DNA of 64,000 nucleotides from Gammaproteobacteria bacterium HGW-Gammaproteobacteria-15 (GTDB taxonomy: Bacteria > Pseudomonadota > Gammaproteobacteria > Enterobacterales > Alteromonadaceae). Positions 17,495 to 26,225 of the stretch are shown here, piece after piece; position 1 is the stretch's first letter; every line of letters begins with the position of its first letter. A model generated the notes under the pieces. It had not been told where the DNA came from. It saw only the letters and a list, made by a program, of their open reading frames with translations, and searched no databases. The stretch spans positions 310,001 through 374,000 of the forward strand of contig PGZF01000003.1 of the NCBI GenBank assembly GCA_002840125.1. The letters run 5' to 3'. The position numbers and the translations under genes were made by a program.

Positions 17495-18499
17495 TCAGTC
17501 TGGCAGCTGTGCCAGAAAATCATTAATAGCGGCAAATGCCTGTTGTCTGATGCTGTCTATTTCCATAAAAATTTCATGCCGCGCCGGCCGTAGCACAACA
17601 CTGCGGTGATAAACCGTTGCAGGTAATTGCTGATACCAAAGTTGTTGGGCGTAATTGCTGACGACTTTGTCATCACTGGCTTGTAGCATTAACACCGGTG
17701 TCTGCCATTTAGTGGCATCTTGCTGCAGGCGCCGCATGGCCCTTATCGCTGCATCAACCCAGGCTGTGGTAACGCCGCCAAGCCGGGCATCGGGGTATGT
17801 CCGGTATAACTGATGCAACCACTGATAGCGCTCGGTACTGCTGGTCAGGGGGTTATTGGCAAACACCTTCTCCTGATAATTGCGCTGGCCCGGGAAATAC
17901 CACGGCTGGGCTTTAAGTGCCCGGTTAACGGCGCCAAATGCCAGCGCCAGAGGTTCAGCGAAGCGGGCCGGCACCAGGCCGGTATAAATGCCCAGCATTG
18001 GCGACGCCAGTATTGCGGCTTTAAACGGATGTGGTTGTTGCTGTAAGTAACCGGCAAGAATGGCGCAGCCCATTGAGTGGGCCAGTGCAATATGGCTGCT
18101 GTGGCCGGTTGGCAGCACTATATGCTGAATAAACTGCGCTAAATCTTGCTGATACAGCGCAAAATCAGCGACATAGCCCTTGTGCGGGTTGCCCAGTTCA
18201 CGCTGCGACAGGCCCTGGCCCCGGTGATCGAGTAAAAACACACTGTAGCCTGCACTAACCAGTTCAAAACACAGTTCGGCATATTTTACCGCCATTTCCA
18301 TCCGGCCGGCGCTGATCACCACGGCGTGGCGGGCGTTGGGGCTCTGATGATAGTGGTAACATAGTTTCAGGCCATCGCTGCTGGTCAGTACGCCTGAGGT
18401 CATATTTTGCCAGAATGGCTGTAATTGCTGTGTCCAGCGGTGTGCCAGACTGGCAGCATGACCGCTGGCCTGCCACAGTGGAAAATCACTTGCTGTCAA
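17495..18499 (-). CDS. pldB: Alpha/beta hydrolase, lysophospholipase L2-like
   Basis: A 334-residue alpha/beta hydrolase resembling PldB, which hydrolyses lysophospholipids at the inner membrane. The nucleophile elbow is AHSMG (Ser at about 142), with Ala in place of the first Gly of GxSxG, as in PldB (AHSMGG). [14 protein letters not shown] contains the oxyanion region; the probable Asp is in LQASDDKVV and the catalytic His in [10 protein letters not shown]. There is no signal peptide. It lies 29 bases downstream of cpxA on the same strand, which suggests a cpxR-cpxA-pldB-trmL transcript and a link between envelope stress and phospholipid turnover; that link is an inference from order alone. 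Confidence 0.85.
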   Translation of the reverse strand: MTASDFPLWQASGHAASLAHRWTQQLQPFWQNMTSGVLTSSDGLKLCYHYHQSPNARHAVVISAGRMEMAVKYAELCFELVSAGYSVFLLDHRGQGLSQRELGNPHKGYVADFALYQQDLAQFIQHIVLPTGHSSHIALAHSMGCAILAGYLQQQPHPFKAAILASPMLGIYTGLVPARFAEPLALAFGAVNRALKAQPWYFPGQRNYQEKVFANNPLTSSTERYQWLHQLYRTYPDARLGGVTTAWVDAAIRAMRRLQQDATKWQTPVLMLQASDDKVVSNYAQQLWYQQLPATVYHRSVVLRPARHEIFMEIDSIRQQAFAAINDFLAQLPD

Positions 18500-18528
18500 A
18501 ATAGGCTCTTTTAATCAGTACTGTGGCG

Positions 18529-19893
18529 CTAGTGTAGCGGTAACTGCACAGTGATACAAAGCCCTTGCTCGGCGCTATTAGCCGCATACACTTTGCCGCC
18601 ATGCTGACGGATGATTTGCGCCACTATTGCCAGGCCAAGCCCGGTGCCGCCGGTACTGCTGGTGCGGCTGTCTGATACCCGGTAGAAGGGTTCAAATATC
18701 GCCTCAAGCTGATCGGTGGCAATGCCAGGCCCCTGATCGCAAATTTGTAACACCAGTTGTTGCTGTAGCTGTGTGACTGCACAGGTTATTTCACTGTCCG
18801 GCGGGCCGTATTTAATGGCATTACGCAGAATATTCTCAATGGCCCTTGCCAGCAGCCTGCTGTCTGCTGTTATCTCCAGCTGTTGCGGCGCCTGCAACAG
18901 TATTTGTTGCTGCTTGACATCGGCTTCTACCCGGTTGACATCAATAATATCGGACAGCAGCTCGGTTAAGTCGAAACGTTGCTGTTGCAGCTGATACTGG
19001 CCTGCATCCAGTTTGCTAAAGGTCAGCAGTTCGTCCAGCATAATATCCAGCCGGTCCAGCTCTTGTTTTAGCCTGGGCACCTGCTCAAGATTTTGCTGAC
19101 GCTCGGTTAATCCCAGTGCCAGCTGCGCTCTGGCAAGAGGCGATCGTAACTCGTGCGATATATCACGCAATAAGCGCTGCTGATTGGTTAGCAGGGCACT
19201 AATGCGTTCGGCCATAGTATTAAAGCTGTGGCCTAACTGCCCCAGTTCATCTTTACGCTTTATAAGGCTGGTAACCCGGCTGTTAAGCTGGCCATCGGCA
19301 AACTGCAGATTACGTTGCAATAATTCACGCAGCGGACGGGAAATGGATACCGCCAGCACAAAGCTGGCAACGGCAGAAATGAGTAAGGTAAACAACATTA
19401 ATACATGTTGCGGGATTTCGCTTAAACGCCACCACGGTTGCGGCGGGCGTTGCCTTTTCTGGTACAGTGCCAGGGTTTCATCGCCAAGCTGCAGAATAAA
19501 CGGGCCGGCAAGCGAGGTGTTATGGTGTTTTAACCAGCGTGGGCGTGAAAGTTGTGACAACTCCGTCAGCCAGTGCTGATCAAAGTCACGTGGCAACAAC
19601 TGTGGCGTCAGTACGATTTGCGTTTGCGCATCGACTACCAGCCAGCGATCCGGGCTGTCTTGTTGCAGCCGGGCAACTAAATGTTCACTGTTTTTGCTGT
19701 CTGCCAGCGGGGCCAGTTGTTGTTGTAATTGCTGAATAACATTATGTGGCAGACGGCGGATTTCGGTTTGCTCAACTAAAGCCCGTGACAACGCCAAAGT
19801 GGCAAACACGGCGCTTAACAATACCAGCCAGAACCAGAGAAATATCCGCCCGGCCAGATAATGGAACGGGTTCAGGTGAGTTAGCCAGCTCAT
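18529..19893 (-). CDS. cpxA: Envelope-stress sensor histidine kinase CpxA
   Basis: A 454-residue inner-membrane kinase. Two membrane segments (about 15-36 and 163-185) flank a periplasmic sensor domain of about 125 residues. A HAMP domain follows (SRPLRELLQRNLQFADGQL). The phosphorylated His is His247 in ISHELRSPLARAQ, and the ATPase domain has NAIKYGPP, DQGPGI and GTGLGLAIV. The H-box with SPLARAQLALGL is characteristic of CpxA. The start overlaps the cpxR stop by four bases. The divergent cpxP-like gene supports the identity. Confidence 0.93.
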   Translation of the reverse strand: MSWLTHLNPFHYLAGRIFLWFWLVLLSAVFATLALSRALVEQTEIRRLPHNVIQQLQQQLAPLADSKNSEHLVARLQQDSPDRWLVVDAQTQIVLTPQLLPRDFDQHWLTELSQLSRPRWLKHHNTSLAGPFILQLGDETLALYQKRQRPPQPWWRLSEIPQHVLMLFTLLISAVASFVLAVSISRPLRELLQRNLQFADGQLNSRVTSLIKRKDELGQLGHSFNTMAERISALLTNQQRLLRDISHELRSPLARAQLALGLTERQQNLEQVPRLKQELDRLDIMLDELLTFSKLDAGQYQLQQQRFDLTELLSDIIDVNRVEADVKQQQILLQAPQQLEITADSRLLARAIENILRNAIKYGPPDSEITCAVTQLQQQLVLQICDQGPGIATDQLEAIFEPFYRVSDSRTSSTGGTGLGLAIVAQIIRQHGGKVYAANSAEQGLCITVQLPLH

Positions 19894-20585
19894 GCGTCAC
19901 CCTGCAAAAACAGATAGCCGCTGCCGCGTAACGTTTGAATTTTCTCGTTGCTGCTATATACCGCGATTTTCTTGCGGATATTGCTGATATGCATATCCAG
20001 GCTGCGGTCATACATTTGCAGGCGTTTACCTAATACTTCGCGGCTAAGTTCATCTTTACTGACAACCTCACCGGCGCGACGCATCAACAGTTCCAGCAGC
20101 TGAAACTCAGTGGCTGTTAGTGCCACAACTTCGCCGTTACAACTAAGTTGCCGGCTGGCCGGATTCAGCAGCAGCCCGTTTAGATTAAGCACACTGTCAC
20201 TATTGCTCTGTGGTACCTGAGTCAGTTCAACCCGGCGTAATATCGCTTTAATACGTGCAACCAGCTCGCGTGGGTTAAAGGGTTTGGCCAGATAATCGTC
20301 CGCGCCCAGCTCAAGGCCGACAATACGGTCAACATCATCGCCACGGGCTGTTAGCATTAATACCGGGCAGTACTGGCTGGCACGCAAAGCTTTAAGCACA
20401 GATAAACCATCCATGCCGGGCAGCATAATATCCAGCAGAATTAACTGATAGTCGCCGCTTTGTGCCATAGCCAGGCCTTGCTGGCCATCATGGGCAGCAG
20501 TAAACTGAAAACCATCCAGCGCCAGATATTCTGCTACCAGTTCACACAGTTCGGTGTCATCGTCGATCATTAAAATTGCAGGCAT
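19890..20585 (-). CDS. cpxR: Envelope-stress response regulator CpxR
   Basis: A 231-residue OmpR-family regulator phosphorylated by CpxA. The receiver domain has Asp8/Asp9 and the phosphoacceptor Asp52 (LLDIMLPG), Thr in MLTARG and Lys in LAKPFNPREL. The winged-helix domain occupies about 130-228 with LTATEFQLLELL and DMHISNIRKKI. ATG at 20585 is preferred to a GTG two codons upstream because AAGGAG lies five bases before it. A CpxR-box-like repeat in the 137-base gap to cpxP suggests autoregulation and control of cpxP. Confidence 0.95.
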   Translation of the reverse strand: MPAILMIDDDTELCELVAEYLALDGFQFTAAHDGQQGLAMAQSGDYQLILLDIMLPGMDGLSVLKALRASQYCPVLMLTARGDDVDRIVGLELGADDYLAKPFNPRELVARIKAILRRVELTQVPQSNSDSVLNLNGLLLNPASRQLSCNGEVVALTATEFQLLELLMRRAGEVVSKDELSREVLGKRLQMYDRSLDMHISNIRKKIAVYSSNEKIQTLRGSGYLFLQGDA

Positions 20586-20639
20586 AACCACTCCTTATTT
20601 GTTATGAGTTTACCTAAAGTCAGCGCCGTGCAATACAGC

Positions 20640-20655
20640 TTTACAGAATCTTTAC
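20640..20655. promoter_or_regulatory. Putative CpxR box between cpxR and cpxP
   Basis: TTTAC-N6-TTTAC, which on the other strand reads GTAAA-N6-GTAAA, fits the CpxR recognition pattern of two GTAAA half-sites 4 to 8 bases apart. A further TTTAC half-site is at 20609-20613. The position, between divergent cpxR and cpxP, is where E. coli has its Cpx-controlled promoter. Confidence 0.65.
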
Positions 20656-20722
20656 CCGGCCTTTGCGTTGCTTTGCATTGGCTGTTTTATGCTTAGGCTG
20701 TCTTAATAAAGGAGTGTATCCG

Positions 20723-21181
20723 ATGAAAGTATCAAAACTGATTTTTGCTTTAGGTTTACTTACTGCCAGCAGCCTGTCAGGTATGGCTGTTGCCCATGAA
20801 CACAAAGCGGCAGGTTATGAACACGGCCGTCATATGCAGCATGCTCCGATGAAGCGCATGCTGGCGGGGCTGGAACTTACAGATAGCCAGCGTGAACAGA
20901 TCAAACAGCTCATGCAGCAACACCGTAGCGAGCAAAAGACGGCCCGGCCTGATAAGGCTGAACGCCAGCAAATGCGTGATTTACTGGCCGCAGACACCTT
21001 TGACGAAACCGCTGCACGTCTGCTGTTAGAAAAGCAGCAGCAACAAGCAGTAGACAAACGGCTGGCCGCGATGAAATTACAGCATCAGGTGTTACAGGTG
21101 CTGACAGATGAACAGCGCCAGCAGCTAAGTGAAAAACAGCAGAAATGGCAGCAAAAAAAGCAGCAACGCAACAACGCCTGA
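20723..21181 (+). CDS. cpxP: Periplasmic CpxP/Spy-family protein
   Basis: A 152-residue periplasmic protein with a signal peptide (FALGLLTASSLSGMAVAHE, cleavage after AVA-H or nearby). The mature part is His/Met-rich at first and then all helical with two LTxxQ motifs: LTDSQREQI and LTDEQRQQL, the hallmark of the CpxP/Spy family. CpxP restrains CpxA and acts as a chaperone-like adaptor. The ATG at 20723 has AAAGGAG eight bases upstream; an upstream in-frame extension lacks these features. It is divergent from cpxRA. The gene could equally be a Spy-type chaperone; position favours cpxP. Confidence 0.87.
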   Translation: MKVSKLIFALGLLTASSLSGMAVAHEHKAAGYEHGRHMQHAPMKRMLAGLELTDSQREQIKQLMQQHRSEQKTARPDKAERQQMRDLLAADTFDETAARLLLEKQQQQAVDKRLAAMKLQHQVLQVLTDEQRQQLSEKQQKWQQKKQQRNNA

Positions 21182-21228
21182 AATATTTACAGGCCTGACA
21201 CGGTAGGCGTTTGTTACAGCTAACAGCG

Positions 21229-21259
21229 GGCCGGTGCGTTTTAACGCCCGGCCTTGTTG
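21229..21259 (+). terminator. Hairpin after cpxP
   Basis: GGCCGG (21229-21234) pairs with CCGGCC (21248-21253), and GCGTT with AACGC inside, with one bulged T at 21235. A weak T-rich run (TTGTTGTTT) follows. It lies between the convergent cpxP and ntrC genes. Confidence 0.6.
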
Positions 21260-21260
21260 T

Positions 21261-22670
21261 TTATTCTATATCCAGCTCTTTAAGTTTACGGGTCAGGGTA
21301 TTACGGCCCCAGCCCAACCGTTTTGCCGCTTCCTGTTTATGGCCGTGGGTAAACTGCAGCGCCTGTTGCAACACTGTACGCTCAAACTCCGGCCCGGCTT
21401 CAGCCAGTATATTCTCTTCGCCGGCACTTAATTTATGGCTGATCCAGCCTGCCAGCAAATCCTGCCAGCTGCCACCCTGGCCATTGATCACTGTTGGCGC
21501 AGCCTTTTGTGGTGATGTCAGTTCAGGCGGTAAATCGGCCACTACAATATGTTTACCGCTGGCCATTACCGTGAGCCAGCGGCAGGTATTTTCTAACTGG
21601 CGCACATTACCGGGCCAGTCGAGCTGGCTTAAAAACTGCTCAGCCTCTTTGGTCAGGGTTTTTGCCTCAACATTTAGCTCTTTTGCTGCCTGCAATAAAA
21701 AATGCTGGGCCAGTTTGGCGATATCCTGCTTACGCTCTTTTAACTGTGGCAAATGCACTCTAATTACGTTTAACCGGTGGAATAAGTCTTCGCGGAATTT
21801 GCCTTCACCTACCAGATGCTCAAGGTTCTGGTGGGTAGCGGCGATAATGCGTACATCCACGCCAATCGCCTGATGGCCACCCACACGGTAAAACTGACCA
21901 TCTGCCAGCACCCGCAGTAAGCGGGTTTGCACATCCAGCGGCATATCGCCGATTTCATCGAGAAATAAAGTGCCGCCATCGGCTTGCTCGAAGCGGCCTT
22001 TACGCAAATTATTCGCGCCGGTAAAGGCGCCTTTTTCATGGCCAAACAGTTCTGACTCAATCAAATCTTTTGGTATTGCTGCCATATTCAGCGCAATAAA
22101 CGGCAGCTCGCAGCGTGGACTATGTTTGTGCAGCGCGCGGGCCACCAGCTCTTTACCGGTACCAGACTGGCCATTAATTAACACACTGATACTTGAACGT
22201 GCCAGCCGGCCAATGGCGCGGAATACTTCCTGCATTGCCGGCGCTTCGCCAATAATTTCCGGTGACAGAGTAGGCGCTGCCGCCTTGTGTTTGGGTTGGC
22301 GTGCGCTGGCATGCTCCAGTGCGCGGCTGATTAGCGCTACGGCATCATTGACATCAAAGGGCTTTGGCAGATATTCAAAAGCGCCGCGTTTAAAAGCATT
22401 AACCGCGCTATCGAGATCAGAATGCGCGGTCATAATAATCACCGGCAGCTCAGGGGCCAGTTCCTGTAATTTACTTAGTAATGCCATGCCATCAGTACCT
22501 GGCATCCTGATATCAGATACCACTACAGCAGGCTGATCATACTCCAGGCGCTGCAGCATCAAATCGGCTGAGGCATAGCTTTCACATAAAATATCCGCTC
22601 GGGCCAGGGCTTTTTCCAGAACCCAGCGGATAGAATTGTCGTCATCAATAATCCACACAGTATGACTCAT
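21261..22670 (-). CDS. ntrC: Nitrogen regulation response regulator NtrC
   Basis: A 469-residue sigma-54 activator (also glnG). The receiver domain has Asp10/Asp11 and the phosphoacceptor Asp53; the AAA+ domain has the Walker A GQSGTGKEL, the sigma-54 contact loop GAFTGA and Walker B DGGTLFLDEIGD; a Fis-type helix-turn-helix ends the protein (GHKQEAAKRLGWGRNTLTRKL). It activates nitrogen-scavenging promoters when phosphorylated by NtrB. The ATG at 22670 aligns with NtrC of E. coli and lies four bases after the ntrB stop. The two form an operon apart from glnA. Confidence 0.96.
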   Translation of the reverse strand: MSHTVWIIDDDNSIRWVLEKALARADILCESYASADLMLQRLEYDQPAVVVSDIRMPGTDGMALLSKLQELAPELPVIIMTAHSDLDSAVNAFKRGAFEYLPKPFDVNDAVALISRALEHASARQPKHKAAAPTLSPEIIGEAPAMQEVFRAIGRLARSSISVLINGQSGTGKELVARALHKHSPRCELPFIALNMAAIPKDLIESELFGHEKGAFTGANNLRKGRFEQADGGTLFLDEIGDMPLDVQTRLLRVLADGQFYRVGGHQAIGVDVRIIAATHQNLEHLVGEGKFREDLFHRLNVIRVHLPQLKERKQDIAKLAQHFLLQAAKELNVEAKTLTKEAEQFLSQLDWPGNVRQLENTCRWLTVMASGKHIVVADLPPELTSPQKAAPTVINGQGGSWQDLLAGWISHKLSAGEENILAEAGPEFERTVLQQALQFTHGHKQEAAKRLGWGRNTLTRKLKELDIE

Positions 22671-22674
22671 TAGT

Positions 22675-23751
22675 TCAATCCTCAGTGTCTGCAATTGGCA
22701 GGTATAACGTAAATTCGGTATGGCCGGGCCAGCTGTCACAATCAATCCAGCCGCCATGCTGATGGATCAGGGTTTGGGCAATAGACAAGCCAAGCCCTGT
22801 ACCACCGGCTTTGCCACTGACCATCGGGTAAAATAAGGTGTCTTTAATATCGGCAGGAATACCGGGGCCATTGTCGATAACCCGGATCAGCGCCACCAGT
22901 TTGTAGCGTTTGCCATGCAGCGTGTGTTGGTGCAATACGCGGCTTTGCAGGCAAATTGCCGGTTGCTCTGTTTGCTCCAGGGCTTGCTGGGCATTACGCA
23001 CTATGTTTAGCAGTGCCTGTTCAATTAACTCCGGGTCAAAGGGAAAATCGGGAATACTGGGGTCGTAGTCGCGGCTAAACTGCACTAATGCCGGGTTGTC
23101 CATCAGTGCCAGCTGACGTACCTGCTCAATGATCTGATGCAAATTGGCACTTACGCGCTGTGCCGGCCGGTAAGGCCCCAATAACCTGTCTACCAGATTA
23201 CGCAGCCGGTCAGCCTGCGCAATAATAAGCTGGGTGTATTCTTTTAACTCATCGTTTAACGATTCTTCCAGCAACTGCGCAGCACCGCGCAAACCGCCCA
23301 ACGGATTTTTAATTTCGTGGGCCAGGCCACGAATTAATTCCCGCGCAGCCAGATGCTGATGTTGCTGCAGGCTTTCCAGACTGATTTTGCGTTGTTGATC
23401 AACCTGGCGGATTTCCAGCAGCAAATGCTCTGCCGGGTTTTCGCAGATAGTGACTGAAATATCCAGCAACAGATGACGGCCATCGGCCAATACAGCCTGC
23501 ACATCACTGACACCAAAACCCTGTTTACTGCTTAGCGCACCAATAAAGTGGTTTGCATTAATATCGCAATGCTGAAATAAATCCGGGAAAAATTGCGCAC
23601 TCAGGCGCTTTTCGCCCAAACCTAACACCGCACAACAAGCGGTATTGAAGTAGCGGATCGTCAGATCGGCGTCCAATAGCATTATTGCAGTTGTCAGTTG
23701 TTCGCTGATATGAGCATGTAATTGTTCGGTTGCTATTACTGTATTTGTCAC
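22675..23751 (-). CDS. ntrB: Nitrogen regulation sensor kinase NtrB
   Basis: A 358-residue cytoplasmic histidine kinase/phosphatase (also glnL) that, under PII control, sets the phosphorylation of NtrC. An N-terminal PAS domain (about 12-120) is followed by the H-box RGLAHEIKNPLGGLRGA with His145, and the ATP-binding domain with NIVRNAQQAL, DNGPGIP and GTGLGLSIAQ. It starts at GTG 23751 with AAGGTG five bases upstream. NtrC-type operators lie directly before the start and 60 bases further up, so the pair is probably autoregulated. Confidence 0.95.
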   Translation of the reverse strand: MTNTVIATEQLHAHISEQLTTAIMLLDADLTIRYFNTACCAVLGLGEKRLSAQFFPDLFQHCDINANHFIGALSSKQGFGVSDVQAVLADGRHLLLDISVTICENPAEHLLLEIRQVDQQRKISLESLQQHQHLAARELIRGLAHEIKNPLGGLRGAAQLLEESLNDELKEYTQLIIAQADRLRNLVDRLLGPYRPAQRVSANLHQIIEQVRQLALMDNPALVQFSRDYDPSIPDFPFDPELIEQALLNIVRNAQQALEQTEQPAICLQSRVLHQHTLHGKRYKLVALIRVIDNGPGIPADIKDTLFYPMVSGKAGGTGLGLSIAQTLIHQHGGWIDCDSWPGHTEFTLYLPIADTED

Positions 23752-23763
23752 TGCTTCACCTTA

Positions 23764-23780
23764 TGCACCAATTTGGTGCG
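23764..23780. promoter_or_regulatory. NtrC binding site just upstream of ntrB
   Basis: TGCACCAATTTGGTGCG is a near-perfect dyad matching the NtrC consensus (TGCACC-N5-GGTGCA). It ends 13 bases from the GTG start of ntrB, where NtrC would block a promoter, as at the glnL promoter of E. coli. Confidence 0.85.
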
Positions 23781-23795
23781 CCAGTTTAGCAGTGT

Positions 23796-23815
23796 AATTC
23801 AGTTCAGGCTGAATT
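23796..23815. repeat. 7-bp inverted repeat between the two NtrC sites
   Basis: AATTCAG and CTGAATT are separated by six bases. The dyad lies in the ntrB upstream region, between the two NtrC operators. Its role is unknown. Confidence 0.6.
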
Positions 23816-23825
23816 GCATAGCAGG

Positions 23826-23842
23826 CGCACTAATTTGGTGAG
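23826..23842. promoter_or_regulatory. Second NtrC-type site, overlapping the end of the DUF4124 gene
   Basis: CGCACTAATTTGGTGAG keeps the GCAC-N5..-TTGGTG core of NtrC sites. It overlaps the stop region of the upstream gene and lies 62 bases from the first site (about six helical turns), a spacing that could allow cooperative binding. Confidence 0.6.
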
Positions 23843-24348
23843 ATTACCGATGTTCTATGTAAATAGAAGGTCGTTACAGGACTTGTTGCAATAAGCTTGC
23901 CGTTTTGATCAAAAAGCTCCATCTGTAATTTGTGCTCGCCGCGGTGTACATCGCGCAGAATAAATACTGCATTATTTTGCGGCTCACCCTGGGGTTTACC
24001 GTCTAATAACAAGCGTACCCGCAAACCGCGTTCAAACATCGGGCTTATTTTGCCGGATACATAAACAGAGCCGGTATTGTCACGCACTGTGCCTTGTTCT
24101 TCAGGTTGCACAATCTCTACTTTAAAAGGCTCTGCGGCTGGTGCTTTGCGGGCGGGTAGGGTGGGATCTGTTGCGGCCATAATATTGGCCCTGCTCGATA
24201 GCGTCAGCTCTTCTGCGCCGGGCTGTGGGCTGTCAGAAAATACCAGCACGCCATTGGCGTCGCGTGAGACAAATACTTTTTTGTTTTCCTGCGCCGGCAA
24301 AGATGTTGTACAAAACAACATTATTAAAATAAACAATACTTTATTCAT
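23830..24348 (-). CDS. DUF4124 domain protein with signal peptide
   Basis: A 172-residue secreted protein. The signal peptide is MNKVLFILIMLFCTTSLPAQE. The mature start (KKVFVSRDANGVLVFSDSPQPGAEEL) is typical of DUF4124. A C-terminal beta-rich region (about 100-165: VRLLLDGKPQGEP...RGEHKLQMELFDQNGKLIATSP) resembles an Ig-like fold seen in some family members. Function is unknown. I prefer ATG 24348 because it starts the signal peptide; a 6-codon extension to 24366 lacks a binding site. DUF4124 genes between glnA and ntrBC are frequent in gammaproteobacteria, in my recollection. Confidence 0.8.
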   Translation of the reverse strand: MNKVLFILIMLFCTTSLPAQENKKVFVSRDANGVLVFSDSPQPGAEELTLSSRANIMAATDPTLPARKAPAAEPFKVEIVQPEEQGTVRDNTGSVYVSGKISPMFERGLRVRLLLDGKPQGEPQNNAVFILRDVHRGEHKLQMELFDQNGKLIATSPVTTFYLHRTSVISPN

Positions 24349-24426
24349 ATCCTTTGCAGCTTCCATTTTATTCTATTGGTGTTACTCCATCAGGTCACTC
24401 TAGCTTGCTTCGCTTTAATTTTCTAC

Positions 24427-24454
24427 AAAAAAAAGCTCACCGAAGTGAGCTTTT
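24427..24454 (-). terminator. Intrinsic terminator of glnA
   Basis: Read on the minus strand: GCTCAC, the tetraloop TTCG, GTGAGC and eight T's. It lies 15 bases after the glnA stop and separates glnA from the DUF4124-ntrBC genes. Confidence 0.92.
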
Positions 24455-24468
24455 AATCAGATTGTCAT

Positions 24469-25878
24469 TTAAACACTATAATACAGTTCAAATTCTAATG
24501 GGTGTACGGCTACAGCCACTTTACGGGCTTCAGCACGTTTAATGTCGATATAGGCATCGATCATCGCATCAGACATTACGCCGCCTTTAGTGAAAATAGC
24601 GCGGTGTTTATCCAGCTCGTTCAGCGCTTCTTCTAAAGAAGCCGATACCTGTGGAATATTGGCCGCTTCTTCTGCCGGCAGATCATATAAATCTTTGTCC
24701 ATTGCATCGCCTGGGTGGATCTTGTTCTGGATACCGTCTAAACCAGCCATCAGCTGAGCAACAAAAGCCAGGTACGGGTTAGCTGCCGGATCCGGGAAGC
24801 GACATTCAATACGACGCGCTTTGGCACTTGGTACCAGTGGAATACGGATAGATGCTGAGCGGTTACGCGCAGAGTAAGCCAGCATTACCGGTGCTTCATA
24901 ATGTGGCACTAAACGCTTGTACGAGTTAGTAGACGGGTTGGTAAAAGCGTTAATCGCTTTAGCATGTTTGATAATACCGCCAATATAATACAAAGCCAGT
25001 TCTGACAGACCAGCATACTTATCGCCGGCAAACAGGTTTACGCCGTCTTTCGCCAGAGACTGGTGGCAGTGCATGCCTGAACCGTTGTCACCTACTAAAG
25101 GCTTCGGCATAAAGGTTACCGTTTTGCCATACAGATGCGCTACGTTATGAATAACGTATTTAAGTTGCTGCACTTCATCTGCTTTCTTGGTCAGGCTGTT
25201 GAACTTGGTAGCAATTTCGTTCTGGCCGGCAGTAGCAACTTCGTGGTGGTGGGCTTCAACGGTTTGACCCATTTCTTCCAGCACCATACACATGGCGCTA
25301 CGGATATCGTGGCCTGAATCTACCGGTGGCAGCGGGAAGTAACCGCCTTTTACGCCAGGACGGTGGCCTTTGTTGCCCTCTTCATAGCTGGTGCCTGAGT
25401 TCCATGCCGCTTCAGTGGAGTTAATTTTAAAGAAAGAACCTGACATCGTGGTTTCAAAACGGATGTCGTCAAACATAAAGAATTCTGGTTCTGGCCCAAA
25501 CAGCACAGTGTCGGCAATGCCGGTAGACTTCAGATACTCTTCAGCGCGCTTGGCAATTGAGCGCGGGTCACGGTCGTAACCTTGCATAGTGCTGGGTTCG
25601 ATAACGTCACAGGTAATGTTTAGTGTGGTTTCTTCAAAGAACGGGTCCAGTACTGCGGTAGATGCATCTGGCATCAGGATCATGTCTGAGTCGTTAATAC
25701 CTTTCCAGCCAGCAATAGAAGAGCCGTCAAACATCTTACCGTCTTCAAAGAAGTCTTCGGTGATCTGATTAACCGGAACTGTCACGTGCTGTTCTTTACC
25801 TTTGGTGTCGGTAAAACGTAAATCTACAAACTTCACTTCATTTTCTTTAATTAAACTCAGTACAGATGATGCAGACAT
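24469..25878 (-). CDS. glnA: Glutamine synthetase, type I
   Basis: A 469-residue enzyme forming a dodecamer that makes glutamine from glutamate, ammonia and ATP. Landmarks are [13 protein letters not shown] (residues about 50-62), [45 protein letters not shown], and the adenylylation site Tyr in DKDLYDLP (near residue 398), so activity is presumably controlled by GlnE. The ATG at 25878 has GGAGGA upstream; the frame is open four codons further but begins with TTG. A sigma-54 promoter and two NtrC sites lie upstream. Confidence 0.98.
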   Translation of the reverse strand: MSASSVLSLIKENEVKFVDLRFTDTKGKEQHVTVPVNQITEDFFEDGKMFDGSSIAGWKGINDSDMILMPDASTAVLDPFFEETTLNITCDVIEPSTMQGYDRDPRSIAKRAEEYLKSTGIADTVLFGPEPEFFMFDDIRFETTMSGSFFKINSTEAAWNSGTSYEEGNKGHRPGVKGGYFPLPPVDSGHDIRSAMCMVLEEMGQTVEAHHHEVATAGQNEIATKFNSLTKKADEVQQLKYVIHNVAHLYGKTVTFMPKPLVGDNGSGMHCHQSLAKDGVNLFAGDKYAGLSELALYYIGGIIKHAKAINAFTNPSTNSYKRLVPHYEAPVMLAYSARNRSASIRIPLVPSAKARRIECRFPDPAANPYLAFVAQLMAGLDGIQNKIHPGDAMDKDLYDLPAEEAANIPQVSASLEEALNELDKHRAIFTKGGVMSDAMIDAYIDIKRAEARKVAVAVHPLEFELYYSV

Positions 25879-25932
25879 GCATTCCTCCAATTAATCTGTT
25901 TTGAACTGATTTAGCGGTGTTGCTCCATTAAA

Positions 25933-25948
25933 TGCCAGATATATGCCA
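25933..25948 (-). promoter_or_regulatory. Sigma-54 promoter of glnA
   Basis: On the minus strand the sequence is TGGCATATATCTGGCA: GG and GC are exactly ten bases apart, as needed for -24/-12 recognition (consensus TGGCAC-N5-TTGCA). The predicted start of transcription is near 25922, about 44 bases before the ATG. Confidence 0.75.
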
Positions 25949-26011
25949 AACATTTAAATTGTTGATTTTTATCTATATTTTTGGCTGGTGCAGCGTATTC
26001 ATAATCAGTGT

Positions 26012-26028
26012 TGCACCACTATGGTGCC
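26012..26028. promoter_or_regulatory. NtrC enhancer site 1 of glnA
   Basis: TGCACCACTATGGTGCC is a near-perfect NtrC dyad centred about 98 bases upstream of the predicted glnA transcription start. Confidence 0.85.
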
Positions 26029-26032
26029 TTGT

Positions 26033-26049
26033 TGCATTTTTATGGTGCG
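26033..26049. promoter_or_regulatory. NtrC enhancer site 2 of glnA
   Basis: TGCATTTTTATGGTGCG keeps the right half-site GGTGC and a weaker left half. It lies 21 bases (two helical turns) from site 1, so dimers would bind on the same face of the helix. Confidence 0.7.
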
Positions 26050-26225
26050 CTTGTGGCAGGCTTAAGTCTAGATGCTGTTGGGGCCGGCGAGAAAAAAAAT
26101 TGCTTAAACTGCAGTTGCTGTTTTTATTTCCATGCAAAAACAGAGTAGAATGTGCGCCCTTTCGTTTCAGTTAGTTTTGCCTGGTGGTCATTACGGTCAT
26201 CTAGTGCCACAGAGGATATATTTAC

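Larger units (their letters stand above)
25879..26225. other. glnA-typA intergenic control region
   Basis: This 347-base gap separates divergent glnA and typA. It holds the sigma-54 promoter and two NtrC sites for glnA. The half near typA is T/A-rich and holds a TAGAAT hexamer (26146-26151), which could be its -10 element, but I could not place a convincing -35. I see no coding region in the gap. Confidence 0.7.

Noticed and set aside
25923-25937. Alternative sigma-54 promoter, GG and GC 11 bases apart
   Set aside because: The spacing is one base too long; the neighbouring GG-N10-GC motif fits exactly.
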